Source: Selaginella moellendorffii (taxonomy: Eukaryota > Streptophyta > Lycopodiopsida > Selaginellales > Selaginellaceae). Taken from it: DNA of 64,000 bases. Shown one piece after another: positions 43,483-53,907 of this stretch; the first letter of the stretch is position 1, and the number at the start of each line of letters is the position of its first letter. Position numbers and translations under genes: made by a program. The notes beneath the pieces are model-generated. The model ran no database searches and was not told the DNA's origin. It worked only from the letters and a program-made list of their open reading frames with translations. The stretch is taken from NCBI RefSeq assembly GCF_000143415.4, contig NW_003314303.1, positions 448,566 through 512,565 of the forward strand, written 5' to 3'.

Positions 43483-45123
43483 ATGTTGGACCAATTCCAG
43501 GATACCATGCCGGAGGAGCTACCGATAGGGTTGCCCCCCGCACGACCGATAGAACATAAGATTGAGTTGGTCGAGGGTGCTGAGGCGGTGGTTTGTCCCC
43601 CCTATCGTTTGAACGAAAAGGAACTCAAGGAGCTCAAGTGCCAACTAAAGGAGTTGGTGGACAAAGGGTATGTTAGGTTGAGCAAGTCGCTGTATGGGGC
43701 GCTGGTGTTATTTGTGAAAAAGAAAGATGGATCTATGTGCATATGCATAGATTATCGGTTGCTCAACAAGTATACAAAGAAGAACAAATACCCTTTGCCC
43801 AGGATTGAGGACCTATTCGATAGGTTGGGAAAGGCAAAATACTTCCGAGGATTGACCCTACCAAATCAGGGTAGCCAAGGAAGATGTCGAGAAGACAACC
43901 TGTCGAACGAGGTATGGGAGCTTTGAGTTTCTGGTGATGCCCTTCGGGCTATGCAATGCGCCGGCAACGTTTTCGGCGCTAATGAACCACATCTTTGTAC
44001 CCTATCTGGATCACTTCGTGGTAGTCTATATCGACGACATCCTGATCTATAGCTAGACACTAGAGGAGCATGCCGAACACTTGGCGAAGTGTTTGAGAAA
44101 CTAAGGGAACACAAGCTATATGCTAAAGAGAGCAAATGTGACTTTGCTCAACAAGAGGTAAAGTTTCTTAGGCATGTGGTGGGCCAGGATAGGCTCAAGG
44201 TGGACCCGGAGAAGGTCCAAGCGATCCAGGAATGGGAGCGACCATCGAATATACATGAGTTGAGGGTGTTCTTGGGGCTATGCAACTACTACCGAAAGTT
44301 TATCAAACACTATTCAAGAGTAGTCTTGCCCTTAACGGACCAAACAGGAAAAGGGAAGATGGTATGGACAGCGGAATGTGAGGCGGCATTCGTCCACCTC
44401 AAAGGGAAGTTGAGGAAGGCTCCCGTGTTGGCATTACTAGACTTTAGTAAGGACTTTGAGGTAGAAACGGATGCTTCGGACTTTGCATTGGGCGCAGTTT
44501 TGAAGCAAGACAACCATCCAGTAGCGTTCTTCTCGAAGAAGTTGGACAAGGCTCAATGGAAGTGGCCTGCCCACGACAAGGAATTGTTTGTGGTGGTCAA
44601 GGCGCTCAAGGAGTGGCGACACTACCTTGGGAGACACTTCAAGGTTTACACGGACAATGTGGCAACAAAACACTTCTTGTCACAGCCCGACTTAAGAGGG
44701 AAACAGGGTCAGCGGGCCAATGCCTTAGCTGAGTTTGATTGCGAGATCCTGTACAAGCCTGGGAAGAGCAATATCGTGGTGGATACGCTAAGTCGAAAAG
44801 TGAGCTTGAGGTTGGCAATATCCAGCGCGATAGCAACCTTTTGGGACGATGTGCGGACAGCATATGAGAATGATGGTCTAGCACAAGAAGTGTTGCTGAG
44901 GAATCTAGAGGCACGGGAAGCTCACCAGAGAGGTGAGCTGCCAACGGAAGAGAAAACGGGCTATGCAGAACGCAACGGACTCATCTATTACAAGCAAACG
45001 AGGGTGTATGTTTCAGAAGGGGAACTAAAGAAGGTAGCCTTAGAAGAGTGTCATGACGGACCTCTTGCGGGACACGGCAGAGTGCCCAAGACAATGGGCT
45101 TACTTAAGAGGAAGTACCATTAG
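43483..45123 (+). pseudogene. Chromovirus B reverse transcriptase and RNase H
   Basis: 43483-43860 carries the fingers (KELVDKGYVRLSKS; LFVKKKDGSMCICIDYRLLN). After a frameshift near 43860, [12 protein letters not shown] and [12 protein letters not shown] can be read at 43935-44055, ended by a stop. 44089-45123 is open and covers the thumb, RNase H (VETDASDFALGAVL; YTDNVATKHFL) and the start of the integrase zinc finger. Confidence 0.9.
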
Positions 45124-45129
45124 CCAGAT

Positions 45130-46430
45130 ATGGCTAAGGACGTCCAAGACTATGTAAAGACATGTCCAACATGTCAGCAGGTCAAAGCCGTGACTAAGGT
45201 TAGTGGGGGCTTGTTGCAAAGCATCCCAATTCCAGATCGTCCGTGGAAATGTCTTATGATGGACTTCATCACGGGACTCCCCCCAAGCGGGGGGTTTGAT
45301 GCGATATTTGTGGTGGTGGATCGATTTTCGAAAATGGCATATTTCATACCCACCACAACGGAAGTGGATGCGGAAGGTGTGGCAAAACTGTTCTTCAAAC
45401 AAGTGGTTCGAGTGCGGGGAAGGCCGGAAGAGATCATCTCAGATCGAGATAAGATCTTCACTAGTAGGTTTTGGAGGACTCTCCTGGAACAGTATCGCAC
45501 CAAGTTGAAATTCAGCACAGCCTATCACCCACAGACAGGTATGGGGTATTAAGTCAAGTTTGATAGCACTAACACTTCTTGACAGATGGACAAATGGAAA
45601 GGGTGAATAGGCAGCTGGAGGATTATTTGCGATGCTATGTCTCGGGAGACGAGACCGATTGGGTAAGTCATTTGGGACTTGCGGAAATGTGTTATAACAA
45701 CTCACCACATTCGAGTATCGGGGTGAGTCCATGGGAAGTCATCAATGGGCGAGCTATTGAAGGTCCTGTGGAACTCGGCGTGGCCGAGTATCATGGAGAG
45801 CTACCCGCAGTGGAGGCATTCACGGCGGAAAGACTCAGCATTTGGAATCTAGTGAGGGATTCCTTGGAACGGGCTCAACAAAGGCAAACCAAATACGCGA
45901 ACTAGAAGCGTCGGGATGTAGAGTTCCAAGCTGGGGAGAAGGTGTGGCTGAACACCAAGAACCTCAGGCTACCAAGTGGGATCAGCCGAAAGTTGACCCA
46001 AAGGTAAAAATGCATGTATTCCTGTAAATGAATTGATCTTGAGTTCCTTAATCAGGTTCGTGGGGCCTTATGAGATTGAGGCACGAATCGGTAAAGTGGC
46101 TTACCATCTCCGACTTCCTCGAGAGATGGGGAAGATGCATCCAGTGTTCCACGTGAACTTACTCAAGCTGTACTTTGGGGATCCGCTTCGCAAGGACCAA
46201 GTGAGACCTTTACCCGAGGTTATCCAAGGGGAAGAGGAATACGAAGTTGAGGCTATCCTCAATGCGCGCAAGAGCAAGTGACAAAGATGCGAGGTGAGAG
46301 AGTTCCATGTGAAGTGGAAAGGATTTCCACACTGCGAAGCAACATGGGAACCGGAGGAGAACCTAGCGAACGCGCGAGATCTAGTGGAGGAATTTCTACA
46401 AGGCAGAACTCTATGTACTTATGCAAAGTT
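45130..46430 (+). pseudogene. Chromovirus B integrase with chromodomain
   Basis: 45130-45552: TCPTCQQVK, catalytic Asp in MMDFITGLPP and ISDRDKIFTS. 45579-45905 continues the core. Then GPYEIEARIGKVAYHLRLP and MHPVFHVNLLK follow at 46060-46170, and a chromodomain split by a stop near 46279 (VKWKGFPHCEATWEPEENL). At least four breaks. Confidence 0.88.
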
Positions 46431-46840
46431 CAATTAAAATATCAATTTGCAAAGTTGAGCAAGTGGCATATGTTGGGACCCGAAGGCGCGCCGAAGGTAA
46501 GCTAATTAGCATGGGTTAGCTATGTCGACTAGGCGTAGGGCACTACGCCTGACTCCCTATGGGGATGTCGAATCCGTAAACGTATTCTACGGAGGTTGGG
46601 TTTGAGTCCCAACCCCCTAGTAAAGCAAGGCTGGGTTCAAGTCCCGACCTCATACTAGGGCGTGGTGAGGTGAGGAGTATAGGGACACCTATATTCCGTT
46701 GTCATGGGCTCTTGGCTGGGGAGGCTAACTTAGGCACACCGCTAAGTGGGGGGATGCCCCCGGAGACATGGTCAGGAAGTCGTAGGATAAGAAAGAGACG
46801 TTCGATGTGGGCATCGAACTTCTTCTATGGGTGGTGGAGT
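46431..46840 (+). other. Untranslated 3' interior of chromovirus B
   Basis: No open frame of interest. A GGGTGGTGGAG purine tract at 46830-46840 abuts LTR 2. Confidence 0.6.
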
Positions 46841-46919
46841 TGTAAGGAACCGACTCCCCGAGATGTCGCAGGCTAAAGGATCCCCGAAAGCATGAACGAA
46901 AGGACAAAGAGTTCATCGG

Positions 46920-47285
46920 ATAGGACCGAGTCAAAGATCAAGTCCAAGACCGACTCTGAGACTGAGTTCGAGATAGAGTCTAGGATTGAGTCGAGGCTGA
47001 ATCAGAGACCAAGTTCGAGACCGAGTTGAGACAGAGTCCAAGTTCCAAATCGGGTCCGAGACCGAGTCTGAGGTCGAGTCCGAAGTCGAGTCCCAGATCG
47101 GGTCCGAGATCGAGTCCGAAATCGAGTCCGAGACCAAGTCCAAAGTCGGGTCCGAGACCGAGTCCGAGGTCGAGTCCGAAGTCGAGTCCGAGATCGGGTC
47201 CGAGATCAAGTTTGAAATCGAGTCCGAGACCAAGTCCGAAGTCGGGTCCAAGATCTAGTCTGAGATCGATTCTGAGACTAAATCC
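46920..47285 (+). repeat. Degenerate short tandem repeat in LTR 2
   Basis: Expanded version of the 40560-40850 array. It accounts for most of the LTR length difference. Confidence 0.85.
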
Positions 47286-47337
47286 AAATACTAATACAGC
47301 TCAAGGGGTGAAAGCCCAAAGCGTGCGTCTCCCAGGC

Positions 47338-47357
47338 GGGGGGGGGGGGGGGGGGGG
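47338..47357 (+). repeat. Poly-G tract of 20 bases
   Basis: An uninterrupted G run in LTR 2; the homologous place in LTR 1 has a much shorter run. Its exact length may be a sequencing or assembly estimate. Confidence 0.8.
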
Positions 47358-48096
47358 CTGCAGGGGGTTCCAAAAGTATAGTAGGGATAGTGAAGTCTAG
47401 GAACCAGTCTTGAAGGAACTCTCCAGTGGTGCTTCCAAACTAACTCAAGGTTGAGACTGGGGCCGAGGGGCCTTGGGTGGGAGTGAGCATGGGCTTGGGT
47501 GGTGCCAGAGGGGCCACCCAGGGAAGTGCTCAAGAGCAGCTCCCACTCCCGAAAGGGAAACCGACTGCGGTGCTCCCGGCTCATGTGGAGTGGTGCCCCA
47601 CTTGAGTACCTTGTGGCTCATTGGTCCTCGCCCTTCCTAGGGGCTTGGGCCTTCCCTTCGGGATGGAAGTGGGGGGGTAGAGGTACCCATACTGGGCCGT
47701 TAGGCCACGGTGTTTTGCACCGTCGTCCTAAAGCAAGTGTTGCACCCAAGGCTTGGGATTTAGAGGGTCCCATGATTAAGTCTTGTGGTACCAAGGGGTG
47801 TTAGGAACCTGGAGGCTTGGTGTGCTTGGCTGCTTGTGCCTGCAGGGAGTGTAGCCGAACCTTAAGTCCAGTCTAACCTGGGGAGGGGGATTGGGAGAGA
47901 TTTGGGAATCCGTGGATGGAAGGCTAACGCTCCGTTGCTCGTGCAGTGAGTAGCTGAAACCAAGTAGGACCAAGTAGGAGCTGGTACAATAGGCGAGAAC
48001 CTTGGCGAGGGAACTTAGCACAAGTCAAGGCAGTGTTGGTCGGATAGACGAGGTAAGCTGACAAATTGGAAAGGACAAAATTTGTGGCTTACAATT

Positions 48097-48109
48097 TGGT
48101 ATCGGAGCC
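48097..48109 (+). promoter_or_regulatory. Primer-binding site after LTR 2
   Basis: TGGTATCGGAGCC, a near match to the initiator tRNA-Met complement, three bases inside the LTR. It shows that LTR 2 once served as a 5' LTR. Confidence 0.75.
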
Positions 48110-48184
48110 TTTTCCTCAGTTCTAGCGAAGGATAGAGGCGGATTGCTGGGAAATAGCAAAGGCAGGGCGTAAGTGAACCCAGGC

Positions 48185-48270
48185 GAGGGAACTTAGCACA
48201 AGTCAAGGCAGTGTTGGTCGGATAGACGAGGTAAGCTGGCAAATTGGAAAGAAAAAATTTGTGGCTTATA
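48185..48270 (+). repeat. Chromovirus B LTR 3, truncated
   Basis: Matches the last part of LTR 2 from GAGGGAACTTAGCAC to the end. It is joined to the gag start at a short shared GGCGAG, as left by an internal deletion. Confidence 0.85.
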
Positions 48271-48275
48271 ATTTT

Positions 48276-49270
48276 GTATTGGTAAGTGCTAATGACTAAG
48301 AATGATACTCATAAAATTTGTTTTTTATACACCAATTTGGTTTGTATGAGGTCTTGGTGATGCTATTCAATTTGAACAATACTTCAACGATTTTCCAATA
48401 GATGATAAATGAGGTTCTTTGCAATATGCCAAAGATAACTACTAATTTCATTAATGATATCTTGATCCATTCAAAGGGGATGTGAGAAGAGCATATCTAT
48501 GATGTTCATAAGGTGTTAAATTGGTTATAGGTTGTTGGTTTAAAGCTAAAACAGTCAAAATGTATATTTGGGTCCAAAGACACAATTTATCTTAGGTCCT
48601 ATATTTTTTTATGAAGGTTTGCAAATTAATCATAACAAACTTGTGGCTATTTTAAAGTTTCTTACTAAGAAGTGTGTGAATGATGTGTAGTGTTTTTTGG
48701 GCAAAGTGCAATATCTTGGTCATTTTGTTAATCATCTTTTGATTGCATTACACTGTTGCAAGTATTGTTAAAGTTGTTAACATCATTTTTCATCTAGTCT
48801 GAGGACTGTGAATAAACATTTACAAATCTAAAAAAGCTATTAATAATTCTTTCAATTTTGGCATGTTTCATTTTACATGTGGATGCTTTGGATATCAATC
48901 TTGACAGTGTCTTAATGCAAGAGAGTATGAGTGTGCCTTGTCAAAATCATCCCATTGCATTCATTAGCCATACATTATAATTAATAGTTTAGGGTTTCAA
49001 GAAGCTTTATATGTATTTGTATAGTTCTCGAATGTTGATAAAAGGTGATTATGCTATGGCTACTTTGTTATTAAAGTGGAAGAATTATGTTGGTTGTACT
49101 CCTTAGTGGGCTCTAAAGTTTTGATATATAATTTCAAGATTGTTCATCACCCAAAGAATTTTATAGCTGATGTTGATGTGCTTTCTCAAGCTCTTCTCCC
49201 TTCTTCTTGATAAACTAGTTATTCTAGCATTTGTTAATTTTCTAGATGAGGATTCCATGCTAACAGTAAT
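48276..49270 (+). pseudogene. Old degenerate Ty3 element, reverse transcriptase to RNase H
   Basis: Broken frames continue the polymerase interrupted at 40501: YEVLVMLFNLNNTSTIFQ (a worn VMPFGLTNAPATFQ) and NFINDILIHSKG at 48350-48480, then RNase H-like pieces at 48840-49210 (HHPKNFIADVDVLSQALL near the end). Many stops; very old. Confidence 0.7.
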
Positions 49271-49934
49271 TGTTATACTTGATATTCAAAATTCATAAGG
49301 TGTAGAGCAAAAATTACCTTCTGTTAAGCTCTATTTCGTTAAAGTGGGATTTATTTAGTAAAATGGGACTAGGTACAAATTTTCAAGTATTTGAAAATGA
49401 CGTGAAATTATATGTTTTTTGTCCAGGGGCTAAACATATCTGGGGCATGGTGACTAGCGCGGTGACTTTGTGTCCAGACTGAGTCCATCTGGTTGTATAA
49501 TAAATCTCATTGTCAAGGTGAACAAGCCGAATCTGAAGCTAAAGAAGAGCGATGGCATGCGCGCACTGGTGAGAACATTTAGATATTATTCAATGTTATC
49601 TTTTTCTAACGAATCTAATTGTGAAGGTGTAGCAAGAGGCATTGCTAGTCTGGAGAAGTCATTTAACTCATTTGACCCTTAGTGTATTTTCATGAAACTA
49701 AATAACATTCATATTATTAAGGAATTTCTCTAGTACCTTTTTTTTACGACATAGAGGCTTGCATTTCTTTCACAGGTGATTTAGTAAAAGGCCTGAGGGC
49801 ACATGCCATTCTATTTCTCAGACCGGTATTAAGATATACTAGTGCAAAGGGCCACATGCCATCACGCCTCCTCTGATTCAGATTCGGATTGTTCACCTTG
49901 AAATAAAATACATTAGAAACTTAGTACAGGAATA
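49271..49934. other. Gene-free stretch with the first palindrome-family copies
   Basis: The short frame at 49470-49682 has no recognisable content. Copies of the TGGCATGNGGCC palindrome family appear at 49787-49810 and 49846-49861, so the unusual right-hand region starts at or before about 49.78 kb. Confidence 0.5.
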
Positions 49935-52900
49935 TTAATGAATCTCACCTTGAACCCGGGTTATGAATGCTCTTGCTGCATCTCTTGCATGGTCTGGCAA
50001 GGTGATGGTGGCACTCTGCTTCCGCATCCAACCATGCACAACATTATCCACCGATATGCTCATGCTGGGATCCCTTGGATTCAGCACCCATCTCTTTTCT
50101 AGGCAATCCTTCGTATATCCGGAACTTGGCTTGAACCACTCCACAGTTACATTGAAGGAGTTAGTTTCCGCATCCTCCTCTGCATCAGTGATGCAGCGCC
50201 CCACCCATATCATTTGTTTTTTATTACTGGGTCTGACAAGCACGACCATTCCTTTGCAGACCTGTACTGGATTGAATGCTGAATCCAGCTTCTTGTTCCT
50301 CGGCCCACAATAGTGATCCTCAACATCGTTATCTGTCACTGCATTTCCAGAGGACATTGTTCCGCTACTATCTGGTGCTCTGGGTTCTGGCCAAAAGGAC
50401 TCTTCCAATTCTTCATATACAACCGGCCCATTTTGGATAGCAGATATAATCTTCTCCCAGTATTCAAGCAAAGGCTTGCACCTCTTAAAATAGGATTCTC
50501 CACCAAACACCAACCCCCTCTTCCAGAAGGCAATATGCTGTCTAATCCCGGCCACTATACTTTCCTGGTCTTTGAGTCCATCCGGGTGCATCGGCCGTGG
50601 GGAACCCTGAGGAATCATAGGTTCCCCAGTTATGGGATCTCTCTTGAAGAGTTCAATGCCATCCACTGGCAGCCACACTGTGTCCCATTCTCTCATCTTG
50701 TACCTCATCACTGGAGCACCGTCACGCATGCTAAAATGAAACTGAAGAGGCTTGGAGTGGCCAATCAGCGTTTCGGATCCGTCCCTGATGTAGCCTCTTA
50801 CAAACCCCTTAAAGTCTGGAACCTCTGTCACAAGTGCAGCTTCAACAGTGCCTTTGATGCAATTTTGGAATTCATCGTAGAGTTGTGGGAGGGTGAGGAC
50901 ATTGGATCGCCGGAGGGACTCTGCCAGGTGACTGAACATGGCATCGACATCTTCATGAGTGTGCCCAACCATGAGAAAGCCAAGTGTAACCGTTTCAAAT
51001 ATGCCTTTGGCAACAAGCATCGCCAAGTACGCGAAGACGTACATGTTTTTGTTCTCACTGCCAGCATTGTCTGTTTGGAGCAGAAGATGGGGTGGAAGGC
51101 CACATCGGCCGCAAGAACTTCCTTGAGATTCTGCTTCGTTTGGATGAGGCTGTGCATTCACCGGGCGACCAGCCTCGTCGGAATGGCATGAGGCCTCACG
51201 TGATAACCCTACAATCTGACGGCCAACATATTCACTGGGATGGCATGGGGCCCCACGCGATACTGCAAGCCTTTGCTCCTCCTCCAGCTGAACCCTGTAT
51301 GGGGTTCGATCAACAAGGGCCTTATGCAAGGGTTGGCCGTTTAGCTCAGTCTGCGCACTTTGCAGAGACCTTAAGTGTTTTGCTAGGGACGCAATCATCA
51401 TGTTTGCACCCCCGCCACCCCATAGAGGTACAAAGAAGTTCCCATAGTTCTGGGCACCATGCCCATGAGCGATTATGCCAAACAGAGACACAGGCAGCTG
51501 CATGGATGAAGAGATTGCCTTGGGGGCAGGATTGAGTCGAGGTAAGCACGTCTTTTTCTGGTCCATTTTGTCGTGGATGATGCAGAGGTAAGAGTCAGGT
51601 CTCTCCATGGAGAGAATCCTGTTATGATAATATGCAGTCCTGCAGCTTCTCTGCTCGATGTTGTGGTCGAGCCGCCTTCTAACCAACGTCTCTCGCTCTT
51701 GAGCGCTGCAAGAATTCTTCGACAAAGCCATTTTGATAGCAGTGCACTCGTCACACTTTGAAAAGCTGGAGTACTTTCCTATACTCACATCCCTGAACCT
51801 GTTGCTCCACAATCTACTAAATCTAGATTGGCTCAGCTTCCTGTAGCCATTACTCTGGAGTTCCCGATTCACATCTTCTAATATGGCCCCCTTGGTATAC
51901 ATGGAAGGGAGAACTCGTTGGGTGTCTCGTGTTCCATCTTCCAAGAGGCGGGTTTTATGTGGTTGCTGCTCGCTACATGTCTCGACAAACCTCTTGAAGA
52001 TTGCCTCTCCATATACAACATGACCCCTGGTTTTGTGCGTACCGTCGTTCCCATGGACTGCCTGTTGAACCCTTTGTTCCTCGAACTCAGTTTTGATTCT
52101 GTAGAATGTGGTTCGAGGGACTCCATAAATGATTCTCCATGCCTTCATGCAGACCAAACCCCTCTGGAAGACCATGCCCCCCACCTGATGTTCTGAAGCA
52201 TCAACAGATGACCGTAATGCCTCATACACAAAATTGCGAGCTGCCTTCCAGGACAATGTCTTGTATCTTGCTCTCTCCTCTTCAATAGCATCCCAATCAG
52301 CATGTTGACAGCACCTCCTCTTGCAACAAGCAACTGTCGAGACCATTCGAACCTCCATCGCCATTTTCTGCCTTTTCGGTTCGTTGCTCAGATCCCTTTG
52401 GCTGCGCTGTAGGAAGGTGTACTTTCTTTTCCCATGAAGAGATGTTCTGTCATCAGTTGTAGTGGTGTTTGATTGTGAATCCTTCACATTCTCAAACACT
52501 AAATGCCTCAATTTCCACCGCACAATGCTTCCAATAGTCAGACTATTTTCTTCTGTGTCAACAACCTCTAAAATTGCAACTCCAATATCATCCCAGCCCA
52601 ATTCTTGATTAGCAACCGCATCTCTTGGATCGACAACTGTGGCTAAGCCCTCAGCTACCACCTCCCCCTCGGGGTTGTTTAGAAACACCTTTGCCTGAAT
52701 CCATGTAGCACGGTTCTTAAGATCCACGGAGGGAACATGCATCGCACTTGCGCTATCCCCAACATCTGCTTTCTTCTGCAGATTTTTCAAGGCAACAACA
52801 ACATTTACCCCGACGACCATCTCTCCTCGTTCAATAGCAACCACAATCCCATCGAAGACAGTCTCTACTGATACAGCAGCATTGCCTTCCCCAAGCCTTT

Positions 52901-53003
52901 GACAGTGTATAACAAAGTTCCGATCCATAGACACAAGGGTCCCTTTTGCAACTCTCTTCCCACCATTCAAAATGTAAACCTTTTCCCCAACCCTAAAGGC
53001 CAT
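49935..53003 (-). CDS. Transposase-like protein with GHTHEDVD signature
   Basis: A single open exon of 1022 residues, intact. The N-terminal 180 residues form beta-rich modules (GEKVYILNGGKRVAKGTLV). A Cys cluster follows (CCKRRCC, about 227). The central part has SKCDECTAIKM (about 425), IIHDKMDQKK (about 475), LLLQTDNAGSENKN (about 641) and GHTHEDVDAMFSHLAESLRR (about 679). Spaced acidic residues in HDKMDQ, TDN and HEDVD look like an RNase-H-fold nuclease core, and this signature is known to me from uncharacterised transposon-like proteins of protists, animals and plants. The C-terminus (CKGMVVLVRPSNKKQMIWVG) may be a BAH-like module. The linker between the second and third motifs contains two copies of the local palindrome family, read as REASCHSDE and RGAPCHPSE. 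Catalytic assignment is inference. Confidence 0.65.
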   Translation of the reverse strand: MAFRVGEKVYILNGGKRVAKGTLVSMDRNFVIHCQRLGEGNAAVSVETVFDGIVVAIERGEMVVGVNVVVALKNLQKKADVGDSASAMHVPSVDLKNRATWIQAKVFLNNPEGEVVAEGLATVVDPRDAVANQELGWDDIGVAILEVVDTEENSLTIGSIVRWKLRHLVFENVKDSQSNTTTTDDRTSLHGKRKYTFLQRSQRDLSNEPKRQKMAMEVRMVSTVACCKRRCCQHADWDAIEEERARYKTLSWKAARNFVYEALRSSVDASEHQVGGMVFQRGLVCMKAWRIIYGVPRTTFYRIKTEFEEQRVQQAVHGNDGTHKTRGHVVYGEAIFKRFVETCSEQQPHKTRLLEDGTRDTQRVLPSMYTKGAILEDVNRELQSNGYRKLSQSRFSRLWSNRFRDVSIGKYSSFSKCDECTAIKMALSKNSCSAQERETLVRRRLDHNIEQRSCRTAYYHNRILSMERPDSYLCIIHDKMDQKKTCLPRLNPAPKAISSSMQLPVSLFGIIAHGHGAQNYGNFFVPLWGGGGANMMIASLAKHLRSLQSAQTELNGQPLHKALVDRTPYRVQLEEEQRLAVSRGAPCHPSEYVGRQIVGLSREASCHSDEAGRPVNAQPHPNEAESQGSSCGRCGLPPHLLLQTDNAGSENKNMYVFAYLAMLVAKGIFETVTLGFLMVGHTHEDVDAMFSHLAESLRRSNVLTLPQLYDEFQNCIKGTVEAALVTEVPDFKGFVRGYIRDGSETLIGHSKPLQFHFSMRDGAPVMRYKMREWDTVWLPVDGIELFKRDPITGEPMIPQGSPRPMHPDGLKDQESIVAGIRQHIAFWKRGLVFGGESYFKRCKPLLEYWEKIISAIQNGPVVYEELEESFWPEPRAPDSSGTMSSGNAVTDNDVEDHYCGPRNKKLDSAFNPVQVCKGMVVLVRPSNKKQMIWVGRCITDAEEDAETNSFNVTVEWFKPSSGYTKDCLEKRWVLNPRDPSMSISVDNVVHGWMRKQSATITLPDHARDAARAFITRVQGEIH

Positions 53004-53170
53004 TCTGAAAGTGCAGAAAAGAAGTTAAGACCATACAAAAAATGATTGGAGAATGGCCTAAATCATAACATACCAAACAACCTCAATAGCATGAGGCCAC
53101 ATGCCATTATTCAAACATGCTATTGACACCCACGTGAAATTTCGCATTCACAAAATTGGCATGAGCCCTC

Positions 53171-53198
53171 ATGCCATTAGTGGTACCACTAATGGCAT
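53171..53198. repeat. Perfect 28-bp palindrome
   Basis: Two family copies back to back create an exact palindrome centred on GGTACC (ATGCCATTAGTGG and its complement). Confidence 0.9.
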
Positions 53199-53208
53199 GA
53201 GGCCTCAC

Positions 53209-53366
53209 GCTATCTTTGGCCTCTGCTAGCCTGTTCCTATATTCCTTTTGCCTTGTTGCAACTGTATATATTTTTGTGTGCGTGACTAGTCACCCATACA
53301 AAAATATATACAGTTGCAGCAAGGCAAAAGGAATATGGCAATAGGCTAGCAGGGGCCAAAGATGGC
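53209..53366. repeat. Foldback element, arms about 70 bp, loop about 14 bp
   Basis: 53209-53281 and 53296-53366 are inverted copies with a few mismatches (both include TATATATTTTTGT or its complement and the GCTAGCC end). The loop is CGTGACTAGTCACC. Palindrome-family copies sit at both outer edges. It resembles a small foldback transposon. Confidence 0.8.
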
Positions 53367-53386
53367 ATGAGGCCTCATGCCATCTT
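53359..53386. repeat. Perfect 28-bp palindrome, palindrome-family type copy
   Basis: Exact palindrome with core TGGCATGAGGCCTCATGCCA, the cleanest member of the family. Confidence 0.92.
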
Positions 53387-53574
53387 GATATACACACAGC
53401 TGCAGGCAAGTAAAAACATACATGACAATACGCTAGCCATGAAATTGCAAGGGCCCAAGATGGCATGTGGCCTCATGCCATTTCTAAATGTGGTCCTAAA
53501 CCATTCCATGGTGAACATACCAGGAAGCACAAGTGCCAAATATCAAGAGGAAGCGGTAGCCACACCAAAGACAG

Positions 53575-53650
53575 TGCCGCTCGCAACACCGCAACTACTC
53601 GTAGCGCCGCTCGCAACACCGCAACTGCTCGTAGCGCCGCTCGCACAAAC
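53575..53650. repeat. 30-bp tandem repeat
   Basis: About two and a half copies of GCCGCTCGCAACACCGCAAC followed by TRCTCGTAGC, then degenerate CGCTCGCA words to about 53700. Confidence 0.8.
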
Positions 53651-53907
53651 TGCCACTCGCATAAACTGCCGCTCGCAATGGCGCTCGCAATGCCGCAACC
53701 ACTTGTAGACGCATAAACCACAGCTCACAACGCCGCTTACACAAGCAGTGCTCACTGCGCTCAGTGGAACCAAGAACACGGCGCACAAAAATGATAGACC
53801 TAGGAATGAGTTCGAGAATTCAAAAATAACACATGCTTGAACGTCACATCAAATCCTCTGACAAACCAGATCTTATGATTCCTCTGACAAATTTCAAACT
53901 GAGTAGC

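Larger units (their letters stand above)
46841..48093 (+). repeat. Chromovirus B LTR 2
   Basis: 1253 bp with the same ends as LTR 1. It is longer because of extra GTCCGAG-type repeats (46920-47285) and a 20-base G run. Confidence 0.9.
40502..48270 (+). mobile_element. Ty3 chromovirus B with three LTRs
   Basis: The order is LTR (40502-41643), gag-pol, LTR (46841-48093), a 90-bp piece of 5' internal region, and the last 86 bp of a third LTR (about 48185-48270). ATTTT precedes the first and follows the third LTR (40497-40501, 48271-48275), so the composite behaves as one insertion. All coding domains are broken. The chromodomain at the integrase end places it among chromoviruses. Confidence 0.9.
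53004..53907. other. Palindrome-rich intergenic region
   Basis: No gene seen. It holds palindrome-family copies near 53086, 53156, 53191, 53359 and 53457, a foldback of about 160 bp, and a 30-bp tandem repeat. Confidence 0.7.

Noticed and set aside
40553-47400. Ser/Pro/Arg-rich open frames in the chromovirus B LTRs
   Set aside because: They are translations of a GTCCGAGATCGA-type tandem repeat inside LTRs and have no domain content.
50313-51191. 292-residue plus-strand frame over the transposase-like gene
   Set aside because: Antisense to a 1022-residue frame with recognisable motifs; no domain of its own.
53359-53386. CRISPR-like array from the repeated palindromes
   Set aside because: Copies are irregularly spaced by hundreds of bases, differ in sequence and occur inside eukaryotic genes; no spacer structure.
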